A stretch of 64,000 nt of DNA from Aquimarina amphilecti (GTDB lineage Bacteria > Bacteroidota > Bacteroidia > Flavobacteriales > Flavobacteriaceae), in assembly GCF_900109375.1 (NCBI RefSeq), contig NZ_FOAB01000001.1, positions 558,001 through 622,000 of the forward strand. The letters are read 5' to 3'. Under the pieces are notes generated by a model. The model was not told the origin of the DNA. It was given only the letters and a program-made list of their open reading frames with translations, and made no database searches. This document shows positions 1 through 8,833 of this stretch, one piece after another. The position numbers were made by a program, and so were the translations under genes. The stretch's first letter is position 1; the number at the start of each line of letters is the position of its first letter.

Positions 1-313
1 AATGCAGAGACCAAGAGTTTATTATGATCTTCGTTCTTATTGAAGTTTATATCCATTTGTGTGTATTGTTTGCACGAAAATACAAAAAACAACTAGTTTT
101 TAAATTATTAAAATTCATACCGAACACTTCAATACGTTTTATAGAGAAATGTTTAATAAATGTTAATCTATTTTATGTAAAACCTAAATTCTATAACATT
201 TCTATAACAGTTTGCTAACTTTTGATTATCAGATATTTAACACTATAAGGCTAGTTTTATAGATACATTAAATCCAACTATAAAAATTTACTAATCTATA
301 ATCAAATGCTACT
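1..313. other. Upstream non-coding stretch, no gene supported
   Basis: AT-rich sequence before the first clear gene. A 64-codon open frame at 24-218 has no recognisable domain and an odd hydrophobic/basic composition, so I do not call it. The stretch probably holds the promoter of the endonuclease gene at 314, but I see no convincing TAnnTTTG box. Confidence 0.5.
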
Positions 314-1720
314 ATGAAATTATTGAAACTAAATTCGATTTTATATCTATTATCTTTTGCCATTTTTATTACAAGTTGTAATGTAGATGATGATCTTAAC
401 TCAGAAATAGAGCTTAATCCTGTTACCATTACTGGTGAACTAAAAACAGGAACCTTTTTGTATGATAATGAAGGTCCACATGATTATAATCCAAATGGAA
501 AAAGACAGGATGGGTTTATAGAAACTTATGAATCTGGTTCTAAATCAAGCTATGCGGGAGCAAGTGTTACTTTATCATCAGGTGATTGGTATTTAAGTGA
601 TGCTTTATTGGGTGGTTTATCTAATGACCGAAAATATGGATCTAAATCTGTGAGAATTCGAAATACAGGGTATGCAATTATGTCTTTTAATATGGATAAT
701 GGTGCTGAAACAGTTAGAATTCGTCATGCTAAATATGGTAATGATGGTACATCCACTTGGAGGTTGATAGCTTCTTATGATGATGGAGTTTCCTGGTATT
801 ATGTTGGTTCTACTGTGACTACAAACTCTACAACATTAAATACTGTTTCTTTTGAAGTAAATGAATCAGGTAGTGTACGATATGGAATTCAAAAAATTTC
901 TGGAGGATCCAATAGAGTTAATATCGATAATGTAGAAGTAGTGACAAGTTCCACTGGTGGAGGTAATGCTGGAATAGATAGTAATATTACCTTTGGTAAT
1001 CCTTCAGATGCAAATACAAATTCTACTAATTATTATCTTTCTAAACCTGATTTTTCTTTATCATATAATAACAATACAGGAACCGCTAATTGGGTAAGTT
1101 GGCATTTAAGTAGCGCTTGGACGGGAAATACTCCAAGATGTAATTGTTTTAAAAGGGATAATGATTTGCCAAGTAGTTTTTTTAGAGCAACATCTAGTGA
1201 TTACACGAATTCTGGATTCGACAGAGGTCATTTATGTCCATCAGCAGATCGTAATGGATCAGAAGATTCTAATGAAAACACATACTATATGACTAATATT
1301 GCTCCGCAAGCTCCGGATAATAATCAAAGAAGTTGGGCAAATTTTGAAAATTATTTAAGATCACTAACATTAGAGGGTAATGAGGTTCATATTATTGCCG
1401 GTGTTGCTGGAAGCGGAGGAACAGGAAGAAATGGTTTTGCTTCTTCAATTGATGGAGGTAATATTACGGTTCCCGATTCATTCTGGAAAGTTGCTTTGAT
1501 TTTACCTAATGGTAGCGATGATATTAATAGAGTAACAACTTCTACAAGAGTTATTGCGATTAATATTCCTAATGATCAAGGAATAAGTACGGATTGGACT
1601 CAGTTTAGAACATCTGTTAATTCTATTGAAAGTTTAACGGGATATGATCTTTTCGAGAATATTACTAATTCTGTAGAGTCTGTTATAGAATCTGTTGTTG
1701 ATAATGGACCATCAAATTAA
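314..1720 (+). CDS. DNA/RNA non-specific endonuclease, lipoprotein
   Basis: Predicted secreted or surface-anchored nuclease of the NUC (Serratia nuclease-like) family, which cleaves DNA and RNA with a His-metal mechanism. The 468-residue protein starts with a lipoprotein signal whose lipobox ends at Cys22. Residues about 60-210 form a beta-sandwich-like module of the kind often placed before NUC domains in flavobacteria. The nuclease domain covers about 245-450 and carries the signature DRGH at 303-306 (His306 the expected general base), followed by a TNIAPQ segment and an N..W..E-rich helix that normally supplies the metal ligand. It stands alone and is followed by a terminator. Likely roles are nutrient scavenging from extracellular nucleic acid or defence; neither is shown by the sequence. 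Confidence 0.9.
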   Translation: MKLLKLNSILYLLSFAIFITSCNVDDDLNSEIELNPVTITGELKTGTFLYDNEGPHDYNPNGKRQDGFIETYESGSKSSYAGASVTLSSGDWYLSDALLGGLSNDRKYGSKSVRIRNTGYAIMSFNMDNGAETVRIRHAKYGNDGTSTWRLIASYDDGVSWYYVGSTVTTNSTTLNTVSFEVNESGSVRYGIQKISGGSNRVNIDNVEVVTSSTGGGNAGIDSNITFGNPSDANTNSTNYYLSKPDFSLSYNNNTGTANWVSWHLSSAWTGNTPRCNCFKRDNDLPSSFFRATSSDYTNSGFDRGHLCPSADRNGSEDSNENTYYMTNIAPQAPDNNQRSWANFENYLRSLTLEGNEVHIIAGVAGSGGTGRNGFASSIDGGNITVPDSFWKVALILPNGSDDINRVTTSTRVIAINIPNDQGISTDWTQFRTSVNSIESLTGYDLFENITNSVESVIESVVDNGPSN

Positions 1721-1741
1721 ATAGAACAAAGAATTACACAT

Positions 1742-1775
1742 AAAAAGGGATCTGAAATTATAGGTCCCTTTTTTT
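1742..1775 (+). terminator. Rho-independent terminator after endonuclease gene
   Basis: Short GGGA/TCCC stem (1747-1750 with 1765-1768) flanked by an A-run on the left and seven T's on the right, 20 bp after the endonuclease stop codon. Confidence 0.65.
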
Positions 1776-1932
1776 ATAAAATCATTTTTATAACTACTTG
1801 TTTAACAATTAATAAAGTGATTTTACTATTGAAGATAACCTTAAAATGTTATTTTTTGACTATAAAATACCGATATTTGTATGCTGTTTTTGATTTTAAA
1901 TCAAAACTGCATAACTAAATAACTTACTATTT

Positions 1933-2115
1933 ATGGGAATGAATAAAAATACGGTATTAGCTTGGGCTACATTTATAATGATTATAGTGGGATTAGGCCT
2001 TATAGCCATGGGAGCATTTAGATATAGAGATGTTTCTGGATGGGGATTTGCAGCCGTTGGAATTGGTTTTCTCGCTAATGCGTGGGTTTTTAATGCTTTA
2101 AAAGGTAGAGTATAA
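1933..2115 (+). CDS. Small two-helix membrane protein, CAL67264-type
   Basis: A 60-residue hydrophobic protein with two predicted membrane helices (about 7-27 and 37-53) joined by a short loop containing FRYRDVSGWGF. It looks like the flavobacterial CAL67264 family of small membrane proteins; that assignment is from memory of the family. An internal ATG at 1939 would give a start of MNKNTV and is an equally possible start. It sits 56 bp ahead of ettA on the same strand, so the two may be co-transcribed. The function is unknown. Confidence 0.7.
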   Translation: MGMNKNTVLAWATFIMIIVGLGLIAMGAFRYRDVSGWGFAAVGIGFLANAWVFNALKGRV

Positions 2116-2171
2116 TTATCCAAATCTTGTTTGGATTACTAAAAATATTATTAAAATAATTTATAGGGCTT

Positions 2172-3863
2172 ATGTCAGATGATAAAAAAATTATCTTTTC
2201 TATGTCTGGAGTTACAAAAACGTATAAAAGCGCAAATACTCCAGTTCTAAAAAATATATATTTAAGTTTTTTCTATGGTGCAAAAATCGGTATTCTTGGT
2301 CTTAATGGATCTGGTAAATCGACGTTACTAAAGATAATTGCCGGAGTTGACAAAAATTATCAAGGAGATGTTGTGTTTTCTTCTGATTATTCTGTTGGAT
2401 ACTTAGAGCAAGAGCCGCAGCTAGATCCTGAAAAAACGGTTTTAGAAGTTGTTAAAGAAGGTGCAGCCGAAATGGTTGCTGTTCTTGATGAATATAACAA
2501 GATTAATGACATGTTTGGCTTGGAAGAAGTCTATAGTGATGCTGATAAAATGCAAAAGCTAATGGACAAGCAAGCGCTATTACAGGATAAAATAGATGCT
2601 GGTAATGGATGGGAGTTAGATACGAAACTTGAAATTGCGATGGATGCGTTACGAACTCCTGATTCTGATAAAAAGATTGGAGTTTTATCGGGTGGGGAAA
2701 AAAGAAGGGTAGCACTTTGTCGTTTATTACTTAAAGAACCTGATGTCTTATTGTTAGATGAACCAACAAACCACTTGGATGCAGAATCTGTACATTGGTT
2801 AGAACATCATTTGGCTCAATATAAAGGTACTGTAATCGCAGTTACTCACGATAGATATTTCTTAGATAATGTAGCTGGTTGGATTTTGGAACTGGATAGA
2901 GGAGAAGGTATACCTTGGAAAGGGAATTATTCTTCTTGGTTAGATCAAAAATCTAAAAGATTAGCACAAGAAAGTAAATCAGCTTCTAAACGTCAAAAAA
3001 CTTTAGAACGAGAGTTAGAATGGGTACGTCAAGGTGCAAAAGGAAGGCAGACAAAGCAAAAAGCTCGTTTAAAGAACTATGATAAATTAATGAGTCAAGA
3101 TCAGAAACAACTTGATGAGAAATTAGAAATATATATACCTAATGGCCCTCGATTGGGAACTAATGTAATCGAAGCTTCGGGGATTAGTAAAGCATATGGA
3201 GATAAGCTTTTGTATGAAGACCTAAATTTTAAACTTCCTCAAGCTGGAATTGTAGGGATTATAGGTCCTAATGGTGCTGGAAAAACTACTATCTTTAGAA
3301 TGATTATGGGTGAAGAAACTCCTGATAAAGGAAGTTTTTCTGTAGGTGAAACTGCCAAATTAGCATATGTAGATCAATCACATTCTAATATAGATCCTGA
3401 TAAATCTATTTGGCAGAATTTTAGTGATGAGCAGGATTTGGTTATGATGGGTGGCAAGGAAGTTAATTCTAGAGCATATTTAAGTAGATTCAACTTTGGA
3501 GGAAGTGAACAAAACAAAAAAGTATCTACACTATCTGGAGGTGAAAGAAATAGATTACACTTAGCCATGACATTAAAAGAAGAAGGTAATGTATTACTTT
3601 TAGATGAACCTACTAATGACCTTGATGTCAATACATTAAGAGCTTTGGAAGAGGGTTTAGAAAATTTTGCTGGATGTGCTGTAGTGATTTCTCACGACCG
3701 TTGGTTTTTAGATAGAATTTGTACACATATACTAGCTTTTGAAGGAGACTCTCAGGTTTATTTTTTCGAAGGAAGTTTTTCTGATTATGAAGAAAATAAG
3801 AAGAAACGTCTAGGAGGTGATCTAATGCCTAAACGAATTAAGTACAAAAAATTAGTACGTTAA
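2172..3863 (+). CDS. ettA: Energy-dependent translational throttle protein EttA (ABC-F)
   Basis: ABC-F ATPase that binds the ribosomal E site and gates entry into the elongation cycle according to the ATP/ADP ratio; cytosolic, with no membrane domain. The 563-residue protein has two ABC cassettes: Walker A GLNGSGKS near residue 43, signature LSGGEKRR and Walker B LLLDEPTNHLD in the first; GPNGAGKT, LSGGERNR and LLLDEPTNDLD in the second. The intervening linker (about 245-320) is charged and helical as in EttA. Length matches the family (about 555-560). It follows a small membrane protein gene and precedes a broken gene. Confidence 0.95.
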   Translation: MSDDKKIIFSMSGVTKTYKSANTPVLKNIYLSFFYGAKIGILGLNGSGKSTLLKIIAGVDKNYQGDVVFSSDYSVGYLEQEPQLDPEKTVLEVVKEGAAEMVAVLDEYNKINDMFGLEEVYSDADKMQKLMDKQALLQDKIDAGNGWELDTKLEIAMDALRTPDSDKKIGVLSGGEKRRVALCRLLLKEPDVLLLDEPTNHLDAESVHWLEHHLAQYKGTVIAVTHDRYFLDNVAGWILELDRGEGIPWKGNYSSWLDQKSKRLAQESKSASKRQKTLERELEWVRQGAKGRQTKQKARLKNYDKLMSQDQKQLDEKLEIYIPNGPRLGTNVIEASGISKAYGDKLLYEDLNFKLPQAGIVGIIGPNGAGKTTIFRMIMGEETPDKGSFSVGETAKLAYVDQSHSNIDPDKSIWQNFSDEQDLVMMGGKEVNSRAYLSRFNFGGSEQNKKVSTLSGGERNRLHLAMTLKEEGNVLLLDEPTNDLDVNTLRALEEGLENFAGCAVVISHDRWFLDRICTHILAFEGDSQVYFFEGSFSDYEENKKKRLGGDLMPKRIKYKKLVR

Positions 3864-3892
3864 TTTATAGTTCGCTCAATCAAAATTAAAAT

Positions 3893-4471
3893 ATGAATCT
3901 AACCTTTAAGGTATGTGCTTTTCTATTATTTTCAATAGGGGTATAGGCACAATCTGAATTTCCACATGTATTAGTTTTTAAAGACGGTACAGAAATAAGA
4001 GGGAAAGTAGTTATATGGGATCGTAGTAAAGTGATTTTTAGGAAAGCCGATACTAATCAAAAAGAAGATTATAAGTATAAAACGCTTAAATCGATACTTG
4101 AGTTTGATACAGGTAAAGAGTATGAAGGACTATTTGTGTTACGGCAATTAAAAGGTACTGATAAAACGTTGCGATTAAAAAAAGCTATTTCTGGAAAAGT
4201 AGAGTGCTTTTATATTCCAAGAGAAACATCTTCGGCAGCTTTTGGATCTGATGCTGTCGTTGTTACATTTGTTTATTATTTAGCTAGAGAAGGTGATGAC
4301 AATCAGGTTATAAAAATTAGATCAGGACCTAAATTTAAAAAAACTGAAAAATTATTGATAGAATATTTTAATGATTGTCCGGATTTAATCTCCAAAATAA
4401 AAGAAGGATATTTTGATGGTGAAATAGAAGCACTAGAACCAATAGTAAATTATTATAATACAAAATGTTAA
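3893..4471 (+). pseudogene. Secreted hypothetical protein interrupted by a TAG in the signal peptide
   Basis: From ATG 3893 the frame reads a normal signal peptide start (MNLTFKVCAFLLFSIGV), then hits TAG at 3944-3946, then continues as AQSEFPHVLVFKDGTEIRGK and stays open to 4471. The stop lies exactly where the residue before the AQ signal-cleavage site should be; one base change from TAT or TAC (Tyr) explains it. The intact reading would be about 192 residues. A GTG at 4031 could restart a 146-residue product, but that would lack both the signal peptide and part of the mature domain. The mature part has no family I recognise. It overlaps the HAD gene by 7 bp, so it was the first gene of that operon. 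A sequencing error is the alternative. Confidence 0.75.
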
Positions 4472-5154
4472 GTAATATAAAGGTAATTGCATTTGATGCT
4501 GATGATACATTATGGGTAAATGAGACTTTTTTCAGAAAAGCTGAAGGAGATTTTTGTAAACTTGTGTCGGAGTATCTTCCTGAAGAAGAGGCAAATAAAT
4601 TACTTTTTGAGGTGGAAATGCAAAATCTCGATTTATATGGGTATGGGATAAAACCATTTACACTTTCTTTAATAGAAGCCGCATTGAGGATAACAAATGG
4701 AAATTTAGAGGCTAAACTCATAGAGGCTCTAATTGATAATGGAAAACAGATGTTACAGGAACCAGTGGAATTATTGGATGGAATTGAAGAAACTCTTCAG
4801 TATTTGTCTAAAAAATATCGTTTGGTTATGGCTACTAAAGGTGATTTGTTAGATCAAGAGCGTAAATTGATTAAATCTGGTTTAGAAAAATATTTCCATC
4901 ATATTGAAATCGTTTCTAATAAAACTGAGAAACAATACAAAAAACTGGTAGATCATTTAGATATTGATGAGTCTGAATTTTTGATGGTTGGTAATTCTTT
5001 GAAATCAGATATTATTCCAGTTTTAAATATTGGAGCTCATGCATTTCATATTCCATTTCATACAACTTGGGCTCATGAGGTTCACAACGGAACTATTGAT
5101 AACCCAAATTTTAAGAGTTTAACTAACTCTAAAGAATTGCTACAATTTTTATAA
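4465..5154 (+). CDS. HAD family hydrolase
   Basis: Haloacid dehalogenase-superfamily phosphatase, cytosolic, probably a small-molecule phosphomonoesterase. Motif I is DADDTLW at residues 11-17, with Asp11 as nucleophile and Asp13 as acid/base. Motif II is the MATKGD segment near 133, and motif IV is the VGNSLKSD segment near 174. The cap is the alpha-helical C1 type inserted after motif I, and the overall length of 229 is typical. The start overlaps the preceding broken gene by 7 bp and the stop shares one base with the next start, so this is a tight operon. The substrate is not evident. Confidence 0.88.
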   Translation: MLSNIKVIAFDADDTLWVNETFFRKAEGDFCKLVSEYLPEEEANKLLFEVEMQNLDLYGYGIKPFTLSLIEAALRITNGNLEAKLIEALIDNGKQMLQEPVELLDGIEETLQYLSKKYRLVMATKGDLLDQERKLIKSGLEKYFHHIEIVSNKTEKQYKKLVDHLDIDESEFLMVGNSLKSDIIPVLNIGAHAFHIPFHTTWAHEVHNGTIDNPNFKSLTNSKELLQFL

Positions 5155-5792
5155 TGAATAAGAAAGCACTGGATCTTACCACTTGGAACAGAAAAGAACA
5201 TTATGAGTTCTTTGGTGCTTTTGATGAACCTTTTTTTGGAATCGTATCTACGGTTGATTTTACAAAAGGATATCAGAAAATTCGAGAAAATGGATATTCC
5301 TATTTTCTTTATTATTTACATAAAGCAGTAAAAGCTGCTAATAATATAGAACCATTTCGATATCGTATTGAAGATGATATGGTATATGTTTATGATCAGG
5401 TTCATGCTTCAGCTACTATAGGTAGAGAAGATCACACTTTCGGTTTCTCATTTATGAAGTTTAATAAAAATTTCAATGAGTTTGAAAAGAATGCTTTAAA
5501 GGAAATAGAAGCTGTTAAAAATACTACAGGATTGAGGCATAATGAGAATGCAAAAAGGAAGGATAGTTTGCATATTTCATCAATTCCTTGGTATAATTTT
5601 ACTAGTATTTCTCATGCCAGACATTTTCATTATAAAGATAGCGTTCCGAAAATTTCTTTTGGGAAATACACTAAAAAAGGTGAGGAAATGCAACTTCCAA
5701 TATCCATTCATGTGCATCATGGGTTAATGGATGGATATCATGTAGGTTTATATCTTGAAGAATTTCAAAGATTATTGAATGAGGACTTGTAA
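5154..5792 (+). CDS. Chloramphenicol acetyltransferase-like (type A CAT family) protein
   Basis: Trimeric acyl-CoA-dependent O-acetyltransferase fold of the class A CAT family. The C-terminus has the catalytic HxxxDG motif as His189-Gly-Leu-Met-Asp193-Gly, and the 212-residue length matches classical CAT (about 213-219). The family is defined by acetylation of chloramphenicol, but many chromosomal flavobacterial homologues sit with housekeeping genes and their true substrate is unknown. The gene overlaps the HAD phosphatase stop by 1 bp, and its composition is like its neighbours, so there is no sign of recent transfer as a resistance gene. Confidence 0.85.
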   Translation: MNKKALDLTTWNRKEHYEFFGAFDEPFFGIVSTVDFTKGYQKIRENGYSYFLYYLHKAVKAANNIEPFRYRIEDDMVYVYDQVHASATIGREDHTFGFSFMKFNKNFNEFEKNALKEIEAVKNTTGLRHNENAKRKDSLHISSIPWYNFTSISHARHFHYKDSVPKISFGKYTKKGEEMQLPISIHVHHGLMDGYHVGLYLEEFQRLLNEDL

Positions 5793-5878
5793 GTAATATA
5801 TTTTGTTAAATAATATATTAGCGCGTCTTGATTTGAAAGTTTTTTTTTGATTATTTTTCGCCGTATTAAATGACCCTT

Positions 5879-6784
5879 ATGAAAAAACTGATTTTGTGTT
5901 CCTGTTTGTTTTTATTTTCTTTTGTTACGAATGCGCAGGATTATACTGATATCGTGCGGTTAAATATATCTAGAACTAACCTTGAAGATAAAGAAAGAAC
6001 TTTTGATACGGATATTACAAATGTGAATTTCGAAATTATATATCCCAAAATTCTAAATGATAATTTGATATTGTTAACAGGATTAACGGCGGAGCATACC
6101 AACTTAGATATTTCTCAGTTAACTCCTGATCAGAATTTAATTATGACTCGTTTAAACGCAGGAGTTAAGATCAAACATTCTGAAAAATGGTCTGGTACTT
6201 ACGTGGCGCTTCCTAAATTAGCATCGGACTTTGATAATTTAGGGGCTAAAGATTTTCAAATCGGTGGAATAGCGCTTTTAGATTTTCAATATAATAATAA
6301 CGTAAGGGCGAAATTTGGAGTATACTCTTCATCAGAAAATTTTGGTACAATTATAACTCCGCTTTTGGGGTTTTTCTATAGATCAGTCAATAAGAAATTT
6401 CATTTGGATGCTGTTCTTCCAATTCGTTTAGAAGCAAATTACATGTTATGGAATCATTTTAGCTTAGGATTGGATCTTAGGACTTCTGTGAAATCTTATA
6501 ATTTAGTTAATCAAGACATAGATTTTTATGTACAAGAGGAATCCGTAAGAGCATCTATTTATGGTTCTTATGGGTTGTTTGAAAATTCTTTCTTAATAAG
6601 AGCAAAGATAGGTTTAGATACCACAGATTATGGTGTTTATGCTTCGGGTGATAAATCAGGTGTTCAGCTGTTGACATTTACTCTTAATGATGATAATAGG
6701 ATACGATTGAATAATGAATTTGACAGTAATCTATTTTTAGGGTTGGATTTCATTTATAGGTTTGATATTTCGTCTAAAAAATAA
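5879..6784 (+). CDS. DUF6268-like outer membrane beta-barrel protein
   Basis: Secreted protein with a clear signal peptide (MKKLILCSCLFLFSFVTNAQ) followed by alternating hydrophobic/polar strands and an aromatic-rich end, as expected for an outer-membrane beta-barrel. The pattern resembles DUF6268 proteins of Bacteroidota. I prefer the ATG at 5879 over the one at 5870 because it gives a canonical signal peptide. An AT-rich box ending TTTTTCG about 10 bp upstream could be the -7 element. It is monocistronic. No function is known for the family. Confidence 0.75.
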   Translation: MKKLILCSCLFLFSFVTNAQDYTDIVRLNISRTNLEDKERTFDTDITNVNFEIIYPKILNDNLILLTGLTAEHTNLDISQLTPDQNLIMTRLNAGVKIKHSEKWSGTYVALPKLASDFDNLGAKDFQIGGIALLDFQYNNNVRAKFGVYSSSENFGTIITPLLGFFYRSVNKKFHLDAVLPIRLEANYMLWNHFSLGLDLRTSVKSYNLVNQDIDFYVQEESVRASIYGSYGLFENSFLIRAKIGLDTTDYGVYASGDKSGVQLLTFTLNDDNRIRLNNEFDSNLFLGLDFIYRFDISSKK

Positions 6785-7032
6785 TATTGCGTATATATTT
6801 TGTTTGTTATTAATGGGGTTTATAATTTGCTTTTAGGTAATTTTTATAAGAATTTACTTCATTGATTCCTTAATTGTGGTTTTAATATATAGTGATCTGT
6901 ACTAAAATATGTATGAATCCCATATTGGTGATAGTTATTTGCTTATTGTGATCCTAGACTAATAGATGTCTCAGGGATGAAAATTTTTGTAGTAGTTTTT
7001 AATTGTTATTCAATAAAAGTGTAATCAGCTTA

Positions 7033-7623
7033 TTATAGTACTGTTTTTAATTCCTTTACTTCTCCAGGTTCCAGATTTTTTAATTGAATATCTCCAATTC
7101 TAACTCTAACTAATCGCAAAGTAGGGAAGCCTACAGCAGAAGTCATTTTTCGTACTTGTCTAAATTTACCTTCTTTTAGTGTAATAGAGATCCAAGTAGT
7201 TGGTCCATGTCTATCATCTCGTATTTTTTTTGATCTTTTCGGTAAATTTGGAACTTCTTTGATTTTAAATGCTTTACAGCTATTTGTTAAATATTTTTTT
7301 CCATCAAAACCTATTTCTACTCCATTAATTAACTTAGATATGGCATCATCGGTAATGTCACCATCAACTTGTGCATAATATTCCTTTTCTATTTTTTTAC
7401 TACAGATATAATTACTGGTTTTTCCATCTGTGGTTAATAATAATAGACCTTCTGATTTTTCATCTAACCTACCAATTGCCATGGTACCTTTTGGAAAATT
7501 AAAAAGTTCACCTAGCAATTTTTTGGAGTTTTTCTTTTGCCCATTATTTATAAACTGACTTAGATATCCATAAGGTTTATAAATCATAAAATGCTTGTGT
7601 TCGTCAGAAGATTTTTTCAACAT
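7033..7623 (-). CDS. RluE/RsuA-family pseudouridine synthase
   Basis: Isomerises a specific uridine in rRNA to pseudouridine. The 196-residue protein has the family signature GRLDEKSEGLLLLT with catalytic Asp54, an FMIYKPYG start motif and the RQVRKM motif near 157. There is no N-terminal S4 domain, which with the short length points to the RluE branch (23S rRNA) rather than RsuA, RluB or RluF. It is transcribed alone and divergently from the gene at 7784. A TACATTTG -7 box lies 38 bp upstream on the minus strand. Confidence 0.85.
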   Translation of the reverse strand: MLKKSSDEHKHFMIYKPYGYLSQFINNGQKKNSKKLLGELFNFPKGTMAIGRLDEKSEGLLLLTTDGKTSNYICSKKIEKEYYAQVDGDITDDAISKLINGVEIGFDGKKYLTNSCKAFKIKEVPNLPKRSKKIRDDRHGPTTWISITLKEGKFRQVRKMTSAVGFPTLRLVRVRIGDIQLKNLEPGEVKELKTVL

Positions 7624-7660
7624 TAATAAGGTTTTGCTAAATAATTCAGTTTTAGGATTT

Positions 7661-7668
7661 CAAATGTA
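7661..7668 (-). promoter_or_regulatory. -7 promoter box for the pseudouridine synthase gene
   Basis: The minus-strand sequence TACATTTG matches the Bacteroidota sigma-70 -7 consensus TAnnTTTG. The transcript would begin about 30 nt before the ATG at 7623. Confidence 0.5.
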
Positions 7669-7783
7669 ATCATTGTATTTGCTCTATAGAAATTTTCTGT
7701 ATCGTTATGTTAACCTTAAAACTTATAACCTGACTAATTAATAGCAATTCTTTTAGTTGATTTATTAATTAAATTCTTTTAAT

Positions 7784-8572
7784 ATGCCTATTCATATAAT
7801 TTGCGAACCATATACAAGTGATATAATCGTTGGAGGATACGGACGAGGAAGGAGACGAAATAGGGGCCCAGAGTATTCAGGGCCTAATCCTGATGGATCA
7901 TGGGAACGAGATGATATAAGAGGTTTTTATCAAGATTTACAAGGAGAAGGATTAGTAAATGCAAATTATGAATCTAGAGAAAAAATGATGATTTCTCTAT
8001 ATCAAGTAAGGCAATCTGATTTACTTTTGATAGAACGAACACTTGATCTGATTCCTTATGGTCATCTAAAATGGTTAAAGGAACGAAAACCTGAAGGTAT
8101 AATTTTCTCTAATTCGGCAGGAAGAGGTAGATCCGAGAGGTATACTGGTGGTTTAAATCCCGGTTATGATGATAGAAATACTTCCTTTTTTGATGAACGA
8201 GATGGTATAATAATTACTTATGGTGCATTATGGAGATATCATTATCTTGGGATATCTCCAACATTGATTCACGAAATAGGTCATGTAATGACTCATAGAG
8301 GAAAGATTAGTTATCGTTATTTTTCGGATTCTAACCGAGAGAGGCTTTCTAATACAAGAGTTTCTAGGAATCCAGGAAGTTTAGAAGCTTTATGTAATGC
8401 ATATATGTATTTTATCTGTTATGCCAGCGCTACACCAGTGGTCAGACTATTTGGAAGCAGACCGCGAATATTAGAAAGAAGCCCAGAAACAAGAGCAGCA
8501 CTTAGAAGGTGTGCTGCATTCTCTAGGCGAATGTTATCTCCTTCGGAAATATCTAATTTTAGTGACAGATAA
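7784..8572 (+). CDS. Unrecognised protein with a HExxH zinc-protease-like motif
   Basis: I do not recognise the family. The 262-residue protein has no signal peptide or membrane helix. Residues 163-171 read HEIGHVMTH, an HExxH zinc-binding and catalytic motif, and Glu201 about 34 residues later lies in a helix-like segment (SLEALCNAYMYF), the arrangement of a gluzincin-type metalloprotease (His, His, Glu ligands). The N-terminal 45 residues and the C-terminal 60 are rich in Gly, Arg and Pro, giving a strongly basic protein. It stands alone, with a divergent pseudouridine synthase on one side. It could be a self-standing protease, or a toxin-type effector domain delivered by a contractile or T6SS-like system, but no such partner is in view. 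Confidence 0.6.
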   Translation: MPIHIICEPYTSDIIVGGYGRGRRRNRGPEYSGPNPDGSWERDDIRGFYQDLQGEGLVNANYESREKMMISLYQVRQSDLLLIERTLDLIPYGHLKWLKERKPEGIIFSNSAGRGRSERYTGGLNPGYDDRNTSFFDERDGIIITYGALWRYHYLGISPTLIHEIGHVMTHRGKISYRYFSDSNRERLSNTRVSRNPGSLEALCNAYMYFICYASATPVVRLFGSRPRILERSPETRAALRRCAAFSRRMLSPSEISNFSDR

Positions 8573-8659
8573 TCCATTATTATTTTCAAATTATAGACTT
8601 AATCTATTAAGGTATAGATTAAATTACCCATATCATTACCTAAATTAAAATGTATCATC

Positions 8660-8667
8660 TATCTTTG
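8660..8667 (+). promoter_or_regulatory. -7 promoter box giving a long leader to the cold-shock gene
   Basis: TATCTTTG is a good match to TAnnTTTG. Transcription would start near 8673, leaving about 160 nt of untranslated leader before the ATG at 8834. Long structured leaders are typical of cold-shock mRNAs, where they act as RNA thermosensors. Confidence 0.5.
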
Positions 8668-8833
8668 TAGCCTATCAGTGCATGTTATTAAATTTTTAAA
8701 ACATGTATATAGTCGTTGTAATAACTGAGTCAATTATTCGATAAGCCAATCTTTTAGTATTGTCATTTTCCAATTGTTCGTTTAGTATTTCGATGGCAAT
8801 TAATTGTTAATAAATAAATTAGAAGTATACCGA

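Noticed and set aside
24-218. 64-codon open frame near the left edge
   Set aside because: No motif, poor composition, and AT-rich sequence yields such frames by chance.
3893-4471. Programmed read-through or recoding of the TAG at 3944
   Set aside because: No stem-loop or recoding context is evident; simple mutation or sequencing error is more likely.
5154-5792. CAT-like gene as an acquired antibiotic-resistance element
   Set aside because: No mobile element, composition like neighbours, and operon overlap with a housekeeping-type gene.
5794-5820. 9-bp inverted repeat TAATATATT/AATATATTA after the CAT-like gene
   Set aside because: Pure A/T arms without a T-run; could arise by chance in this AT-rich DNA and does not look like a terminator.
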